Part shown: positions 16,682 to 25,493 of the stretch, one piece after another | Position numbering within the stretch: position 1 is the first letter of the stretch | Layout of the letters: the number at the start of each line of letters is the position of its first letter | Source: Pseudobdellovibrionaceae bacterium | GTDB taxonomy: Bacteria > Bdellovibrionota > Bdellovibrionia > Bdellovibrionales > Bdellovibrionaceae | Length of the DNA: 60,380 nt | Assembly (NCBI GenBank): GCA_013359135.1 | Contig: JABWCN010000026.1 | Span: 1 to 60,380, forward strand | Reading direction: 5' to 3' | Position numbers and translations under genes: made by a program | The notes under the pieces: generated by a model | Database searches by the model: none | What the model was told of the DNA's origin: nothing | What the model saw: only the letters and a program-made list of their open reading frames with translations

Positions 16682-17572
16682 ATGAAAAAGACTCAGCTTG
16701 AATTAGGTATCCAGCGTGAAAAAGAACTGGATCGCAATTTTTCTCAGGGAGGACGAAGTTTTTATTTTTTTGACTTCGACGATAATATCGCTTGTTTGAC
16801 AACTCCTTTGATACTTTTTCATAAAGAGACAAATGTAGAACTACCTCTCTCTAGCCATGAGTGGGCAAACGTCCATCATTTAATCGGAAAATCTGGAATT
16901 TATAAAGATTATGAAATTAGATATTGCGATAAAACAGGGACTTTTAAGTTTTTTAGAGATCATGAAGCCCATGAATTAGAAAAACTAGGTCACAAAGAGC
17001 AAGTTTTTGTTAAGGACATTGCAGAGATTTTAGGTTTTCAAGATGTTGAGTGGAAAGGACCATCATGGGAGTGTTTTTACCATGCCTGTTTTAACCAAAG
17101 ACCCATATCCATTATCACAGCTCGAGGACATAAGCCTGAGACAATAAGACAAGGTATAAGAAAATTTGTTGAGGCTGGATGGTTACCTCATGAGCCTAAT
17201 TATTTAACCATTTTCCCAGTATCTCATATTCCGACTAGAAAGGATTTGGGAGATATTGATTTATCTCTTTCTACGGCTGAGCTTAAGCAAAGAGCCATTA
17301 GAAGAAGTGTTGAAAAGGCTTTTGAGTTATACGGATTTAGTATTCATCACCGCTTTGGAATGAGTGATGATGATCCCAAAAATTTAGATTTAATTGTCTC
17401 TGAAATGAAACGTCTAAAGGAAATTTACCCAGAGATTTGTTTTTTTGTAATCGAAACTCACAAAGGTGCTTTTGTTAAACATGAAATAAGAAGTCAAAGT
17501 CATCTGGTTTTGAAAAATACGGCCCATCATGAGGGATCCCATAGGCAGTTGACTTTTTTTAATGAATCATAA
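16682..17572 (+). CDS. HAD-like protein with FFDFDDN motif
   Basis: A 296-residue soluble protein that starts its core with FYFFDFDDNIACLTTPL, a haloacid-dehalogenase motif I of DxDD type near residue 31. A second motif IITARGHKPETIRQ lies near residue 145 and an acidic FGMSDDDPKNLD motif near 225. These are the expected order for HAD phosphatases. The middle insert (KGPSWECFYHACFNQRP) is unusual. The substrate is not known. No clear ribosome-binding site precedes the ATG. Confidence 0.7.
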   Translation: MKKTQLELGIQREKELDRNFSQGGRSFYFFDFDDNIACLTTPLILFHKETNVELPLSSHEWANVHHLIGKSGIYKDYEIRYCDKTGTFKFFRDHEAHELEKLGHKEQVFVKDIAEILGFQDVEWKGPSWECFYHACFNQRPISIITARGHKPETIRQGIRKFVEAGWLPHEPNYLTIFPVSHIPTRKDLGDIDLSLSTAELKQRAIRRSVEKAFELYGFSIHHRFGMSDDDPKNLDLIVSEMKRLKEIYPEICFFVIETHKGAFVKHEIRSQSHLVLKNTAHHEGSHRQLTFFNES

Positions 17573-17871
17573 AATTACATTTGATCTTTGCAGATATTGT
17601 TATTCTTTATGCTATGAAACAATAATTTTTTTAAAGTAATTATGACAATAGTCCTAAGGACATTTTTTAAATGTTTCTCTTCTCAATAATCATTTATTCT
17701 AACACAGTGTTTTGGTTTAGCAGTTGAGTTAAGACCTTGCGAAAAAACAATTTTTTAAAGCAAATTTATTAATTGCCGATTTGATAATATGCTTTTTCAA
17801 TCAAATTGAATTTTCAAAAGTCTGATGCAATGGCAATAAATAAAGAAGATTTAAAATAAAAGGGGATATTA
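17573..17871 (+). other. Intergenic region upstream of the Prc protease gene
   Basis: About 300 AT-rich bases without a credible gene. A short GTCC-TAA-GGAC hairpin followed by ATTTTTT (around 17651-17667) may end the upstream transcript. Any promoter for the protease should lie between about 17760 and 17860, but no element pair is clear. Confidence 0.4.
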
Positions 17872-19926
17872 ATGAAAAAACTATTATTTATCTTATTGGC
17901 TGGAATGGTTTTCTCAGTCAGTTCGTTTTCTCAGTCAGAAGATGAAGAAATGGAAAAAAGAAAAAAACCCATCGGTGCTATTGCTTTGCAAAAAAAAGAT
18001 GGAATGGAGTGTCGCTACATAAGTATGATTGAGGATGGTTTTTTAAAATACCATGTCAGTTATAACAAGAGAGACAAAGAGCTAGAGACTCGAGTTATTG
18101 AACAACATTTAAAAAAACTAGATCCTTCGAAAATATACTTTACTCAAGAAGATACAGAGAGACTTAAGGAATTAATGAAAAATCTTTTTGATAAAACCAA
18201 AAAGAATGATTGTGATTTTTTAGTTGAAGCTCAAAATCTTCTTTTAAAACGAGTTCAAGAGAGAGCAGAGTTTGCGAAAAAGTTTTTAGGAAAAGACTAT
18301 AAATTTGATGATAAAACAGAGTTTGTTTATGATCCTGATCAAAAGAAGTTTCCTAAAAACCAAGATGAAGCCAATGAGTTTTTGAAAAAATACATACACT
18401 TTCAAATCTCAAATTATCTAGCAACAGATTTAAAGTTAAAAGAAGCCATTGATAAGGTTAAGAAGAATTATGATTTAGCTGTTAAGAGAATGAAGGAAAC
18501 ATCTTTAGATGATCTTTACTCAGGTTATTTGGATAGTTTTGCAAGATCGTTAGATCCACACTCTAGTTTTTTTTCTAGAGATGTTTTAGATGATTTTCAA
18601 ATTCAAATGAGCTTATCGCTTGAAGGTATTGGTGCAACTCTGTCCAGCGAGAATGGTTTTACAGTTGTTGAGCAACTTGTTCCTGGAGGTGCTGCTGCTA
18701 AGTCTGGTTTAGTTGAACCGCAGGATAAGATCATTGCCGTAGGACAAGAAAAAGGCGAAATGGAAAATGTGATCGACATGGATTTAAAGGATGTTGTTAA
18801 GAAAATCCGTGGGCCTAAAGGTACAAAGGTTAGACTTACTATACTTAGAAAAGAAGGCGAAGGTAAAAAAAGAAAAGACATCACATTAGTTAGAGATAAA
18901 GTGAATCTTGAAGATGAGGCCGCTCAAATTCATTTTTTAGATAAAGAAATTAATGGACAAAAGAAAAAAATTGGGTTGATTAATTTACCATCTTTTTATG
19001 CTGATTCCAAGCGTGGTGGCCGTAGTGCTGCTGACGATATGAAAAAGTTATTGAAGCAAGCTCGAGAAAATAAAGTTGACGGTATTGTGTTAGATTTATC
19101 AAATAACGGTGGTGGAAGTCTAGATGATGCTGTTAATATAGCGGGGTTATTCTTTAAAACTGGTAATGTAGTCAAGCAATCTTCAAAAACAGAAGGTCGT
19201 GAGCAAGTTCTTGAAGATACTGATAAAATGGTAGATTGGGCAGGGCCAATGGTGGTCTTGACATCAAGAATTAGCGCTTCCGCTTCAGAAATTGTGAGTG
19301 GAGCATTGCAAGATTATAAACGAGCTGTTGTTGTTGGAGGAGATCATACTTTTGGTAAAGGTTCAGTGCAAAGTGTTTTGCCGATTCCTGGGCAGTTAGG
19401 TGCTATAAAAGTAACTGTTGGAATGTTTTTTATTCCTGGAGGAAACTCTACTCAACATCGTGGTGTTTCGGCAGATGTGACTTTACCTGGACCTTATAGC
19501 ACAGATGAAATTGGCGAAAAATCATTGGATTATTCTCTACCTCCTAAAAAAGTGGAACCCTTTCTTTCAAAAGAGGCTTATGTCACTGAAGGCGATGGCT
19601 CATGGAAAGAAATCAAAGAAGATTGGTTTAAGGCATTAAAAGAGAAATCTTCACAACGTGTAGATAAGAGTACTGATTTTAAAAAAGTAGTTGAGGATTT
19701 AAAAAAAGCTAAAGATAAAGGAAAAGTCATTAAAGTTTCTGATGTCCTAAAGGATAAAGAAAAAAATGAAAAAACTAAAAAAGACAAGAAAAAAAGATTC
19801 TCTAAAGATGAAAGAAATAAAGAATATCTGAAAAGAGCTGATATCAATGAGTCGATTCAAGTCCTTTTAGATTTAATTCAACTAGAAAATTCAAATACTA
19901 TAACTGAAAATTCAAAAAAAGACTAA
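17872..19926 (+). CDS. Carboxy-terminal processing protease, Prc/Tsp type (S41)
   Basis: A 684-residue exported serine protease that trims or degrades periplasmic proteins from their C-termini. A signal peptide covers residues 1-20. A Prc-type N-terminal helical region runs to about 235, then a PDZ domain (LEGIGATLSSENGFTVVEQLVPGG onward). The S41 catalytic core carries the Ser in SRISASASEIVSGA and the Lys in FGKGSVQSV, a Ser-Lys dyad. A very lysine-rich C-terminal tail (about 590-665) is unusual. AAGGGG precedes the ATG. Targets are unknown; in relatives they are peptidoglycan hydrolases and lipoproteins. Confidence 0.92.
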   Translation: MKKLLFILLAGMVFSVSSFSQSEDEEMEKRKKPIGAIALQKKDGMECRYISMIEDGFLKYHVSYNKRDKELETRVIEQHLKKLDPSKIYFTQEDTERLKELMKNLFDKTKKNDCDFLVEAQNLLLKRVQERAEFAKKFLGKDYKFDDKTEFVYDPDQKKFPKNQDEANEFLKKYIHFQISNYLATDLKLKEAIDKVKKNYDLAVKRMKETSLDDLYSGYLDSFARSLDPHSSFFSRDVLDDFQIQMSLSLEGIGATLSSENGFTVVEQLVPGGAAAKSGLVEPQDKIIAVGQEKGEMENVIDMDLKDVVKKIRGPKGTKVRLTILRKEGEGKKRKDITLVRDKVNLEDEAAQIHFLDKEINGQKKKIGLINLPSFYADSKRGGRSAADDMKKLLKQARENKVDGIVLDLSNNGGGSLDDAVNIAGLFFKTGNVVKQSSKTEGREQVLEDTDKMVDWAGPMVVLTSRISASASEIVSGALQDYKRAVVVGGDHTFGKGSVQSVLPIPGQLGAIKVTVGMFFIPGGNSTQHRGVSADVTLPGPYSTDEIGEKSLDYSLPPKKVEPFLSKEAYVTEGDGSWKEIKEDWFKALKEKSSQRVDKSTDFKKVVEDLKKAKDKGKVIKVSDVLKDKEKNEKTKKDKKKRFSKDERNKEYLKRADINESIQVLLDLIQLENSNTITENSKKD

Positions 19927-19950
19927 TTTTTTCTAGACATCATGGAATTG

Positions 19951-19986
19951 CTTCCTTAAGAATAACATATAAATATCTTAAGGAGG
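19951..19986 (+). promoter_or_regulatory. Hairpin sequestering the ribosome-binding site of the E1 alpha gene
   Basis: CTTCCTTAAGA (19951-19961) pairs with TCTTAAGGAGG (19976-19986), an 11-bp RNA stem with one G-U pair and a 14-base loop. The 3' arm contains the entire Shine-Dalgarno sequence AGGAGG (19981-19986), and the 5' arm acts as an anti-Shine-Dalgarno. The start codon is six bases further on. Confidence 0.6.
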
Positions 19987-19992
19987 CGATTG

Positions 19993-21066
19993 ATGCCAGC
20001 GCCTAAGACGGCAAATAAATCTAAGCCATTAAAAAGCAGTGTTAAAAGTAATTCTAAGGAAGTGAATTCTAAAGGTCTTCCTTTACCAAAAAATATTTTA
20101 TTAAACATGCATGATCTAATGGTTAAGTCCAGAGTTTTAGAAGAACGTTTGATCAAAATCTACAGAACAGGAGAGTCCTATTTTTGGATTGGTGGTCCTG
20201 GTGAAGAGGCTTGGGGTGTTCCTCTTGGAATGCTTGCTTATAAAGGACAAGGCCTTGAACATGATTTTTTTCATTTACATTACCGTTGCACTCCGACATT
20301 AATCGCCTTAGGTATGGACATGAAAGATTCCATTCGCTTAATGATGAATCGGGTTACAGATCCTTCAACAGGTGGAAGAAATTTTTCAAATCATTACTGT
20401 TTTCCAAAGTGGAATGTGGCTCCTGTCACTTCCCCTATCGAGGTACAGTATGGGATCGCTTTAGGGACAGCACATGCTCAAAAACGTCATGGAGGTAAAG
20501 GTATTTCCATTGTTTCTGGGGGGGATGCAGGTACAGCTGAAGGTGATTTTGCAACTTGCTTAGTGTGGTCTTCAAGAAAAGGCAATGAGTTACCTTTATT
20601 GATAACGGTCCAAAATAATCGTTGGGGAATTTCAACTTCTTTTGATGGGCAACATGGTGAGACCAACATAGCAGACAGAGCTAGAGCTTTTAATATTCGT
20701 GCCCGCGTAATTAACGGCAACGATCCTATCGAAAGTTATTTAGCTATCCAGGAAGAGATGGAATATATCAGGAAGACAGGTAAACCAAGCTTTATAGAGG
20801 CCAAGGTGTCTAGGCTTTATGGTCATTCCTCAGCCAGTGGAGCAAATTTTATTACCAGTGAAGTTGATAGTCTAAAAAATTTCGAAGCTTTACTTATGAA
20901 AAATAAGTTGATTTCTGAAAGCCAGATCAAAGAGGTTTGGCAAAAATACGAAGAGGAAGGTGTAAAAGCGACAGAGGAAGCTAGAAAAGAAGCGACTCCA
21001 ACATCTGAATCTATTTGGGATCATATTTATTATGGCAATGAAAATGCTGACTGGAGGAAATTTTAA
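19993..21066 (+). CDS. 2-oxoacid dehydrogenase E1 component, alpha subunit
   Basis: The TPP-binding half of a branched-chain-type 2-oxoacid (or pyruvate) dehydrogenase E1, 357 residues. The thiamine-diphosphate motif runs from GGDAGTAEGDF to the NN of VQNNRWG (about residues 175-210), and the HYR box (LHYRCTPTLIALGM) lies near 97. The phosphorylation-loop equivalent is YGHSSASGAN. A basic, serine-rich N-terminal extension of about 35 residues precedes the core. The ATG at 19993 sits six bases after a perfect AGGAGG. It overlaps the beta-subunit gene by one base. Substrate choice between 2-oxoisovalerate and pyruvate is open. Confidence 0.88.
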   Translation: MPAPKTANKSKPLKSSVKSNSKEVNSKGLPLPKNILLNMHDLMVKSRVLEERLIKIYRTGESYFWIGGPGEEAWGVPLGMLAYKGQGLEHDFFHLHYRCTPTLIALGMDMKDSIRLMMNRVTDPSTGGRNFSNHYCFPKWNVAPVTSPIEVQYGIALGTAHAQKRHGGKGISIVSGGDAGTAEGDFATCLVWSSRKGNELPLLITVQNNRWGISTSFDGQHGETNIADRARAFNIRARVINGNDPIESYLAIQEEMEYIRKTGKPSFIEAKVSRLYGHSSASGANFITSEVDSLKNFEALLMKNKLISESQIKEVWQKYEEEGVKATEEARKEATPTSESIWDHIYYGNENADWRKF

Positions 21067-22121
21067 TGGCTAACATGGCTCAAGCAATCAGATTAGCTTT
21101 GCATTATGGTGAGAAGCATTTAGATGTTAAAGATGTTTTTGGACAAGATGTTGGAGCTCCATTGGGTGGAGTTTTTACTGCGACTCAAGGGCTAAGTACT
21201 TCTTGGAACGCACCACTTGATGAGCGTGGAATTATAAATATGGCCATGGGTATTGCTATGGCTGGTGATCGTTGTGTTGCTGAGATTCAGTTTTGTGATT
21301 ATATATTTAACACTATCGATTTACTGAAAATAGCTGGTAATACATTGTGGTGTACTAATGGCCAGTATAATTTGCCAATGGTTGTGATGACTCCAGTTGG
21401 AGCGGGAATTAGAGGGAGCGTATATCATTCACATTCCTTTGATGCTTGGGCAAGCCGACTTCAGGGTTGGAAAGTGGTTATGCCTTCAACCCCACTGGAT
21501 GCCTATGGTTTACTGCTAGCTGCAATTAAAGATCCAAATCCGGTATTGTTTTTAAAACCAAAAGCTTTGATGAGAGAAAAGGGTGAAGAGTTAATTCCTG
21601 GCGAACCAGCTGATGAAAAAGAACTTAAAGCTATGATTGATGCACCAATTGGTGATCGATCTAAGTGGAAAGCAAAGTGGCCTGAGTTATCTGAGTACAT
21701 AGTCCCTATCGGAAAAGGAAAAATAACTAGATCTGGTGAACAAGTGACAGTTGTCAGTTATGGTCGTCATCTACTTTTATGTAATAAAGTCGCTGATGAA
21801 TTAAAACAGGAAGGATATTCTGTTGAAGTCATCGATTTAAGATCTATTTATCCTTATGATTGGCAGATGATTAAAACTTCTGTTGCGAAAACAGGAAAGT
21901 TACTGGTAGTTAACGAGGACACTGAAGTTACTAATTTTGGTGAGCATTTGGTTTATAGAGCTGTTGAAGAGTTGTTTTATCAGCTTTTAGCGAGACCAAG
22001 AGTGATTGCCGGAAAAAATGTTCCCGGTATTGGTTTACATCCTAATCTAGAGGATGCTACGGTGCCTCAGTTATTTGAAATTAAGCAGGCTATTGTTGAA
22101 ATGATTCACGAAGCACCCTAG
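21066..22121 (+). CDS. 2-oxoacid dehydrogenase E1 component, beta subunit
   Basis: The 351-residue partner of the preceding gene, joined to it by a TAATG overlap, so translation is coupled. It has the transketolase-like pyrimidine-binding domain (GQDVGAPLGGVF, MAMGIAMAGDRCVAEIQF) and a transketolase C-terminal domain (from about residue 220, VTVVSYGRHLLLC, IDLRSIYPYD). Together the subunits decarboxylate a 2-oxoacid and load the acyl group on lipoyl-E2. The E2 and E3 genes are not adjacent, unlike most such operons. Confidence 0.9.
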   Translation: MANMAQAIRLALHYGEKHLDVKDVFGQDVGAPLGGVFTATQGLSTSWNAPLDERGIINMAMGIAMAGDRCVAEIQFCDYIFNTIDLLKIAGNTLWCTNGQYNLPMVVMTPVGAGIRGSVYHSHSFDAWASRLQGWKVVMPSTPLDAYGLLLAAIKDPNPVLFLKPKALMREKGEELIPGEPADEKELKAMIDAPIGDRSKWKAKWPELSEYIVPIGKGKITRSGEQVTVVSYGRHLLLCNKVADELKQEGYSVEVIDLRSIYPYDWQMIKTSVAKTGKLLVVNEDTEVTNFGEHLVYRAVEELFYQLLARPRVIAGKNVPGIGLHPNLEDATVPQLFEIKQAIVEMIHEAP

Positions 22122-22156
22122 TTGATAATATTATACCATTTGAAATAAGGATAAAG

Positions 22157-22984
22157 ATGTTAGAGTCAGGAACAAAAAAAAGAGTTGCAAAAAAACAAAA
22201 CCATATCGTATTTGATAAGTACGAGCTTTATACTAAAGCAGTTCAGTCTCCAGAAGGAGATGTTGAATTTATCTGGGAAACTTATAAAGAAGTTAAAAAA
22301 AGAGAAGCTAAAACTTTTAGAGAAGATTTTTGCGGCACTTTTGCTCTGTCATCCGAATGGGTTAAATTTAAAAAAAATAATAAGGCTTATAGTGTGGATC
22401 TAGATCCAGAACCGATGGAGTATGGTCGTCAAAAATATTTAGCCAAACTCTCTCCTGATCAGCAAAAAAGACTGAATCTTATTGAGGGTGATGTTTTGAA
22501 AGTTGAGTTACCTAAAGTCGATGTTGTAGCGGCGTTGAATTTTTCTTATTTTCTTTTTAAAACAAGAGAGCAGTTAAGATCTTATTTTCAGAGAGTGTAT
22601 GAATCTGTTAACAATGAAGGTATTTTTTTAGTAGATGTTTTTGGCGGTGGTCAATGTCATGATGCCATAGAAGATAGAACTAAACATAAAAAATTTACTT
22701 ATTATTGGGATCAGACAGGCTATGATCCTGTTACTAATGAGGCATTATTTTATATTCATTTTAAAATTGGATCCAAAAAAATTGAAAAAGTTTTTACTTA
22801 TGATTGGAGAATTTGGACGATTCCAGAAATCAGGGAAGTGATGCATGAGGTAGGTTTTAAAAAAACCTACGTTTATTGGGAAGGAACTAATAAACAAGGG
22901 AGTGGTAACGGTATTTTTAGTCGTACTGAAAAGGGAGAGCCTTGTCTTTCCTGGATCGCATACATTGTTGGTGAGAAAGCTTAA
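22157..22984 (+). CDS. Class I SAM-dependent methyltransferase, substrate unknown
   Basis: A 275-residue methyltransferase-fold protein. A glycine-poor motif I (FREDFCGTFALSSEWV) sits near residue 55, an acidic motif II (AYSVDLDPEPMEYG) near 80 and motif III/IV (IEGDVLKVELPKVDVVAALNFSYFL) near 115. The order and spacing fit small-molecule methyltransferases with a Methyltransf_25-like core. The first 13 residues are basic. AAGGATAAAG precedes the ATG. Its last 68 bases overlap, tail to tail, the minus-strand TrmK-like gene. Confidence 0.8.
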   Translation: MLESGTKKRVAKKQNHIVFDKYELYTKAVQSPEGDVEFIWETYKEVKKREAKTFREDFCGTFALSSEWVKFKKNNKAYSVDLDPEPMEYGRQKYLAKLSPDQQKRLNLIEGDVLKVELPKVDVVAALNFSYFLFKTREQLRSYFQRVYESVNNEGIFLVDVFGGGQCHDAIEDRTKHKKFTYYWDQTGYDPVTNEALFYIHFKIGSKKIEKVFTYDWRIWTIPEIREVMHEVGFKKTYVYWEGTNKQGSGNGIFSRTEKGEPCLSWIAYIVGEKA

Positions 22985-23474
22985 ATATGACTCTTTCTCT
23001 TGAGCTTTCTATAACTGTGTGTTCTTCCAAAGAAACTGTTTCAGAAAATAGTTTCTTGATCTCTGTTCTAAATAAATCCAAATAATTAAAAGGATTTAAG
23101 ATCCAAGTTAAGTCAGCTCTTTTAGACTCTGGACAACTTTTTATTATTTTTAAGCAGGTATGGCTTCCCACTCCTGCAATAATAACACTTCCTGTGACTT
23201 TTTCCCAATTTAATAAAGAACCATCAATACACTGAATTTCAATTTTTTCCGAGATATTATCTTCACGAATGTAGTGATTAAATAGTTTAATTTTTTCTAA
23301 ATGCTTTTTGGTTTTTTCTAAGCTTTGAAATGATTTGTCAATACAGTAAACTTTTTGAAAACGATTTTCTTTTAGGTTTAAAATAGCAATAAGAGAGTGA
23401 TCACAGCAGATATCCCAGATAAATAGTCCTTCACAGAGCGAATATATTTTTTGAATGCGTAAAGAAAAAGTCAT
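22917..23474 (-). CDS. TrmK-like tRNA (adenine-N1) methyltransferase
   Basis: A 185-residue protein resembling the TrmK/COG2384 family, which makes m1A22 in tRNA. Motif I reads IWDICCDHSLIAI near residue 20 (TrmK: DIGSDHAYLP), motif II is KVYCIDKSFQSLEKTKKHL and motif IV is VIIAGVGSHTC near 115, where the family has GMGG. It is shorter than Gram-positive TrmK (about 230), lacking most of the C-terminal coiled region. Its start codon lies inside a 12-bp hairpin and no Shine-Dalgarno is visible. Its 3' end overlaps the convergent methyltransferase gene by 68 bases. Confidence 0.68.
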   Translation of the reverse strand: MTFSLRIQKIYSLCEGLFIWDICCDHSLIAILNLKENRFQKVYCIDKSFQSLEKTKKHLEKIKLFNHYIREDNISEKIEIQCIDGSLLNWEKVTGSVIIAGVGSHTCLKIIKSCPESKRADLTWILNPFNYLDLFRTEIKKLFSETVSLEEHTVIESSRERVIFKLSHQQCMRSRKDKALPFQYD

Positions 23475-23504
23475 GCGAGCTAGTTTGTACTAACTATCTC
23501 GCAT
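23473..23504 (-). promoter_or_regulatory. Hairpin that includes the TrmK-like start codon
   Basis: ATGCGAG and TAGTT (23473-23485) pair with AACTA and CTCGCAT (23492-23504), twelve pairs with one mismatch and a six-base loop. The A and U of the TrmK-like AUG are base-paired. It lies in the 41-base gap after the upstream minus-strand gene, so a part in ending that transcript is also possible, although the T-run starts several bases late. Confidence 0.5.
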
Positions 23505-23515
23505 TTTGGCAAATT

Positions 23516-24748
23516 TTACTTATTTGAGTCTTGTATCGGTGGTGGTGGAGTAAAAATTTTAGGGGCAGGAGGGACTGTTTGATTTGAGTCAGAGGGTTTT
23601 AGAATGGACAGTCCTGTGGTAGGATCACTATAAAAACAACTTAACTCATAACCAGCGGAATTATAATAACAGTCTCTTTCTCCATTCCATTTTTTTATAA
23701 AAGTCTCACTTTGAGGTAAAGAAGATGGATCTACGGGGGTAGGAAAGCTTGCAGGATTTACTATATAAGTTTGAGATACACCATTATCTGATGTCTGCCG
23801 ATTATTTACAGGTATTTCTGCTTTGGGTTTGGATGCCGGGTATTTAAATTCACAGTCAAAGCGTGTTCTTGTGATACCACATTCATTATAAATGGCTTCA
23901 CACACCTCCCTTGGATTTTCTTTAAGCTCAGCAAGTGGATTGTTATTTTCTTCATCAAGATTTTCAAAACAATCTGTATAAAACTTTTTTTTATTACTGG
24001 CTTTGTGAAATGAGTTATAGTCGGAATTTTGAACAGAGCTAGATTCTGCCAGATATTCTTTTCTTCTTTTTTTGAATTCATATTGTTGCTCTTGAAAGGA
24101 AAGCTGAAGAAAAGATTTTCCTGTCTTTTCTTTGCTTAGGAAGAAAAGATTATTTAACTCGTCCCAGTCTGTAGCTCCCAACTCCCTGGCCGCAGAATTA
24201 CGAGTGAATTTCTTTTTAATATCTTTAGCAAAACCATTTTGAACGAAGGCTTCATCTTCAATTCTAGAAACAAAATCACTATAGTCTTCTGATTTATCCT
24301 CGGCCTTCATTTTTTCTTTAGGACAGTAGCCTCCAGCAAGAAGTGATTCCATGACGTGACGATGATATTGATTTACCAAGGTAAAACTAACCTCTTGTCC
24401 TTGCTTATTTTTAAAAATCTTCCCATCAGGAAGTTTAGCGATAGAGACATAAGGACTGTTTAAACTTTTTCTTTGTCCATTTTGCTCAACTTCGGGAAGT
24501 AGGACATAATTTTCTCTGGTTGCGAGTCCTAGAGCTGCTAAATATCTAGGATCAGGAGTTGGTAAATTCTTTTTTTCTAAAGCACAGGAAATACAACTCA
24601 AGTAAGATTTATTTAGTAAGTCATTCGTCGAGCAACTTTTTGTAGAAGCTATGCTTTTTGCAGCTACCTGAGCCATCAATTTGAGAGAACAAAAGCTCAG
24701 TAGTATTGTCGTGATAATGACTACATATGTTGACTTAAATTTTTCCAT
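23516..24748 (-). CDS. Secreted cysteine-containing protein of unknown function
   Basis: A 410-residue protein with a signal peptide (about residues 1-26, VVIITTILLSFCSLKLMAQ). The N-terminal region has CxxC-type cysteines (LSCISCALEKKNLPTPDPRYLAALG). The middle is charged and probably helical, and the C-terminus is proline-rich (VPPAPKIFTPPPPIQ). Eleven or so cysteines suggest disulfides. No family is recognised. GAGG upstream lies at the edge of a hairpin (24757-24786). It is in line with pyrE and the TrmK-like gene on the minus strand. Confidence 0.65.
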   Translation of the reverse strand: MEKFKSTYVVIITTILLSFCSLKLMAQVAAKSIASTKSCSTNDLLNKSYLSCISCALEKKNLPTPDPRYLAALGLATRENYVLLPEVEQNGQRKSLNSPYVSIAKLPDGKIFKNKQGQEVSFTLVNQYHRHVMESLLAGGYCPKEKMKAEDKSEDYSDFVSRIEDEAFVQNGFAKDIKKKFTRNSAARELGATDWDELNNLFFLSKEKTGKSFLQLSFQEQQYEFKKRRKEYLAESSSVQNSDYNSFHKASNKKKFYTDCFENLDEENNNPLAELKENPREVCEAIYNECGITRTRFDCEFKYPASKPKAEIPVNNRQTSDNGVSQTYIVNPASFPTPVDPSSLPQSETFIKKWNGERDCYYNSAGYELSCFYSDPTTGLSILKPSDSNQTVPPAPKIFTPPPPIQDSNK

Positions 24749-24756
24749 AAAAATAC

Positions 24757-24786
24757 CTCATGATTTATCTCGGCTAAAATCATGAG
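24757..24786 (-). terminator. Hairpin between pyrE and the secreted-protein gene
   Basis: A perfect 10-bp inverted repeat (CTCATGATTT, 24757-24766, with AAATCATGAG, 24777-24786). On the minus strand the stem is followed by GTATTTTTATGG, so it can act as the pyrE terminator. The GAG of the next gene's GAGG ribosome-binding site lies in the stem, so control of translation is the alternative. Confidence 0.6.
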
Positions 24787-24842
24787 ATCTTTAGAGATAG
24801 AGGACTATTTTTCTGTGAGTTGTGAATACCTTGGGCTTTAGT

Positions 24843-25391
24843 CTAGGCTTGTTTCAGTTCATCAGCTGAGAATAAACTTTTGATAGTTAGATTAGCATTT
24901 TTAAATTGAGGATTATTTTTATCACCTCTCAAAATGGCGCATAAAACAGTATCAATAATGGCTCCTGACTTTCTAAGATCTTCGGTGCTAATTAGGACTT
25001 GCCCACCGGTTGTTATGACATCTTCGATCACACAAAGTTTTTTATTTTGAATGTCTATACCTTCAGCAAATAAACAAGTTCCATATTCTTTTGGAGTTTT
25101 TCTGACAAAAACAACTGGAAGACCTGTCTCTAGACTTAGGGCTGTAGCTATAGGAATGCCCCCCATTTCCAGTCCTGCAAGTGCTTGAGTATCACTTGGT
25201 AGTTGAGATTTTAAGTGAAAGGCGACGGAACGTAAAAGTTCTGGTTGAGATTCAAATCGATACTTGTCAAAATACTCATTTGAAATTTGTCCTGAACGGA
25301 GTTTGAATGTTCCTTTGAGATAACAAGCAGAAAACATTTTTTGCGCCAATTCTATTTTATTTTCTATAATTTTATTTACTGTAAAGGTCAC
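24843..25391 (-). CDS. pyrE: Orotate phosphoribosyltransferase
   Basis: PyrE makes orotidine 5'-phosphate from orotate and PRPP in pyrimidine synthesis. The 182-residue protein has the N-terminal FKLRSGQISNEYFDKYR substrate loop near residue 30, the flexible-loop region FVRKTPKEYGTCLFAEG near 95 and the PRPP motif CVIEDVITTGGQ near 121. The active-site lysines of the flexible loop are partly replaced (EYGTC in place of KxHG), as in several short PyrE lineages. It is a single gene here, not linked to pyrF. Confidence 0.9.
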   Translation of the reverse strand: MTFTVNKIIENKIELAQKMFSACYLKGTFKLRSGQISNEYFDKYRFESQPELLRSVAFHLKSQLPSDTQALAGLEMGGIPIATALSLETGLPVVFVRKTPKEYGTCLFAEGIDIQNKKLCVIEDVITTGGQVLISTEDLRKSGAIIDTVLCAILRGDKNNPQFKNANLTIKSLFSADELKQA

Positions 25392-25493
25392 AAAATTCCT
25401 ATCTGTAAAGGATTAAATATTTGATCAGTTTTTTGGTACAGAATATGCAATTAATTTTGTTGAGGTCAATAGGAACCCTAAGGAAATAAAGCT

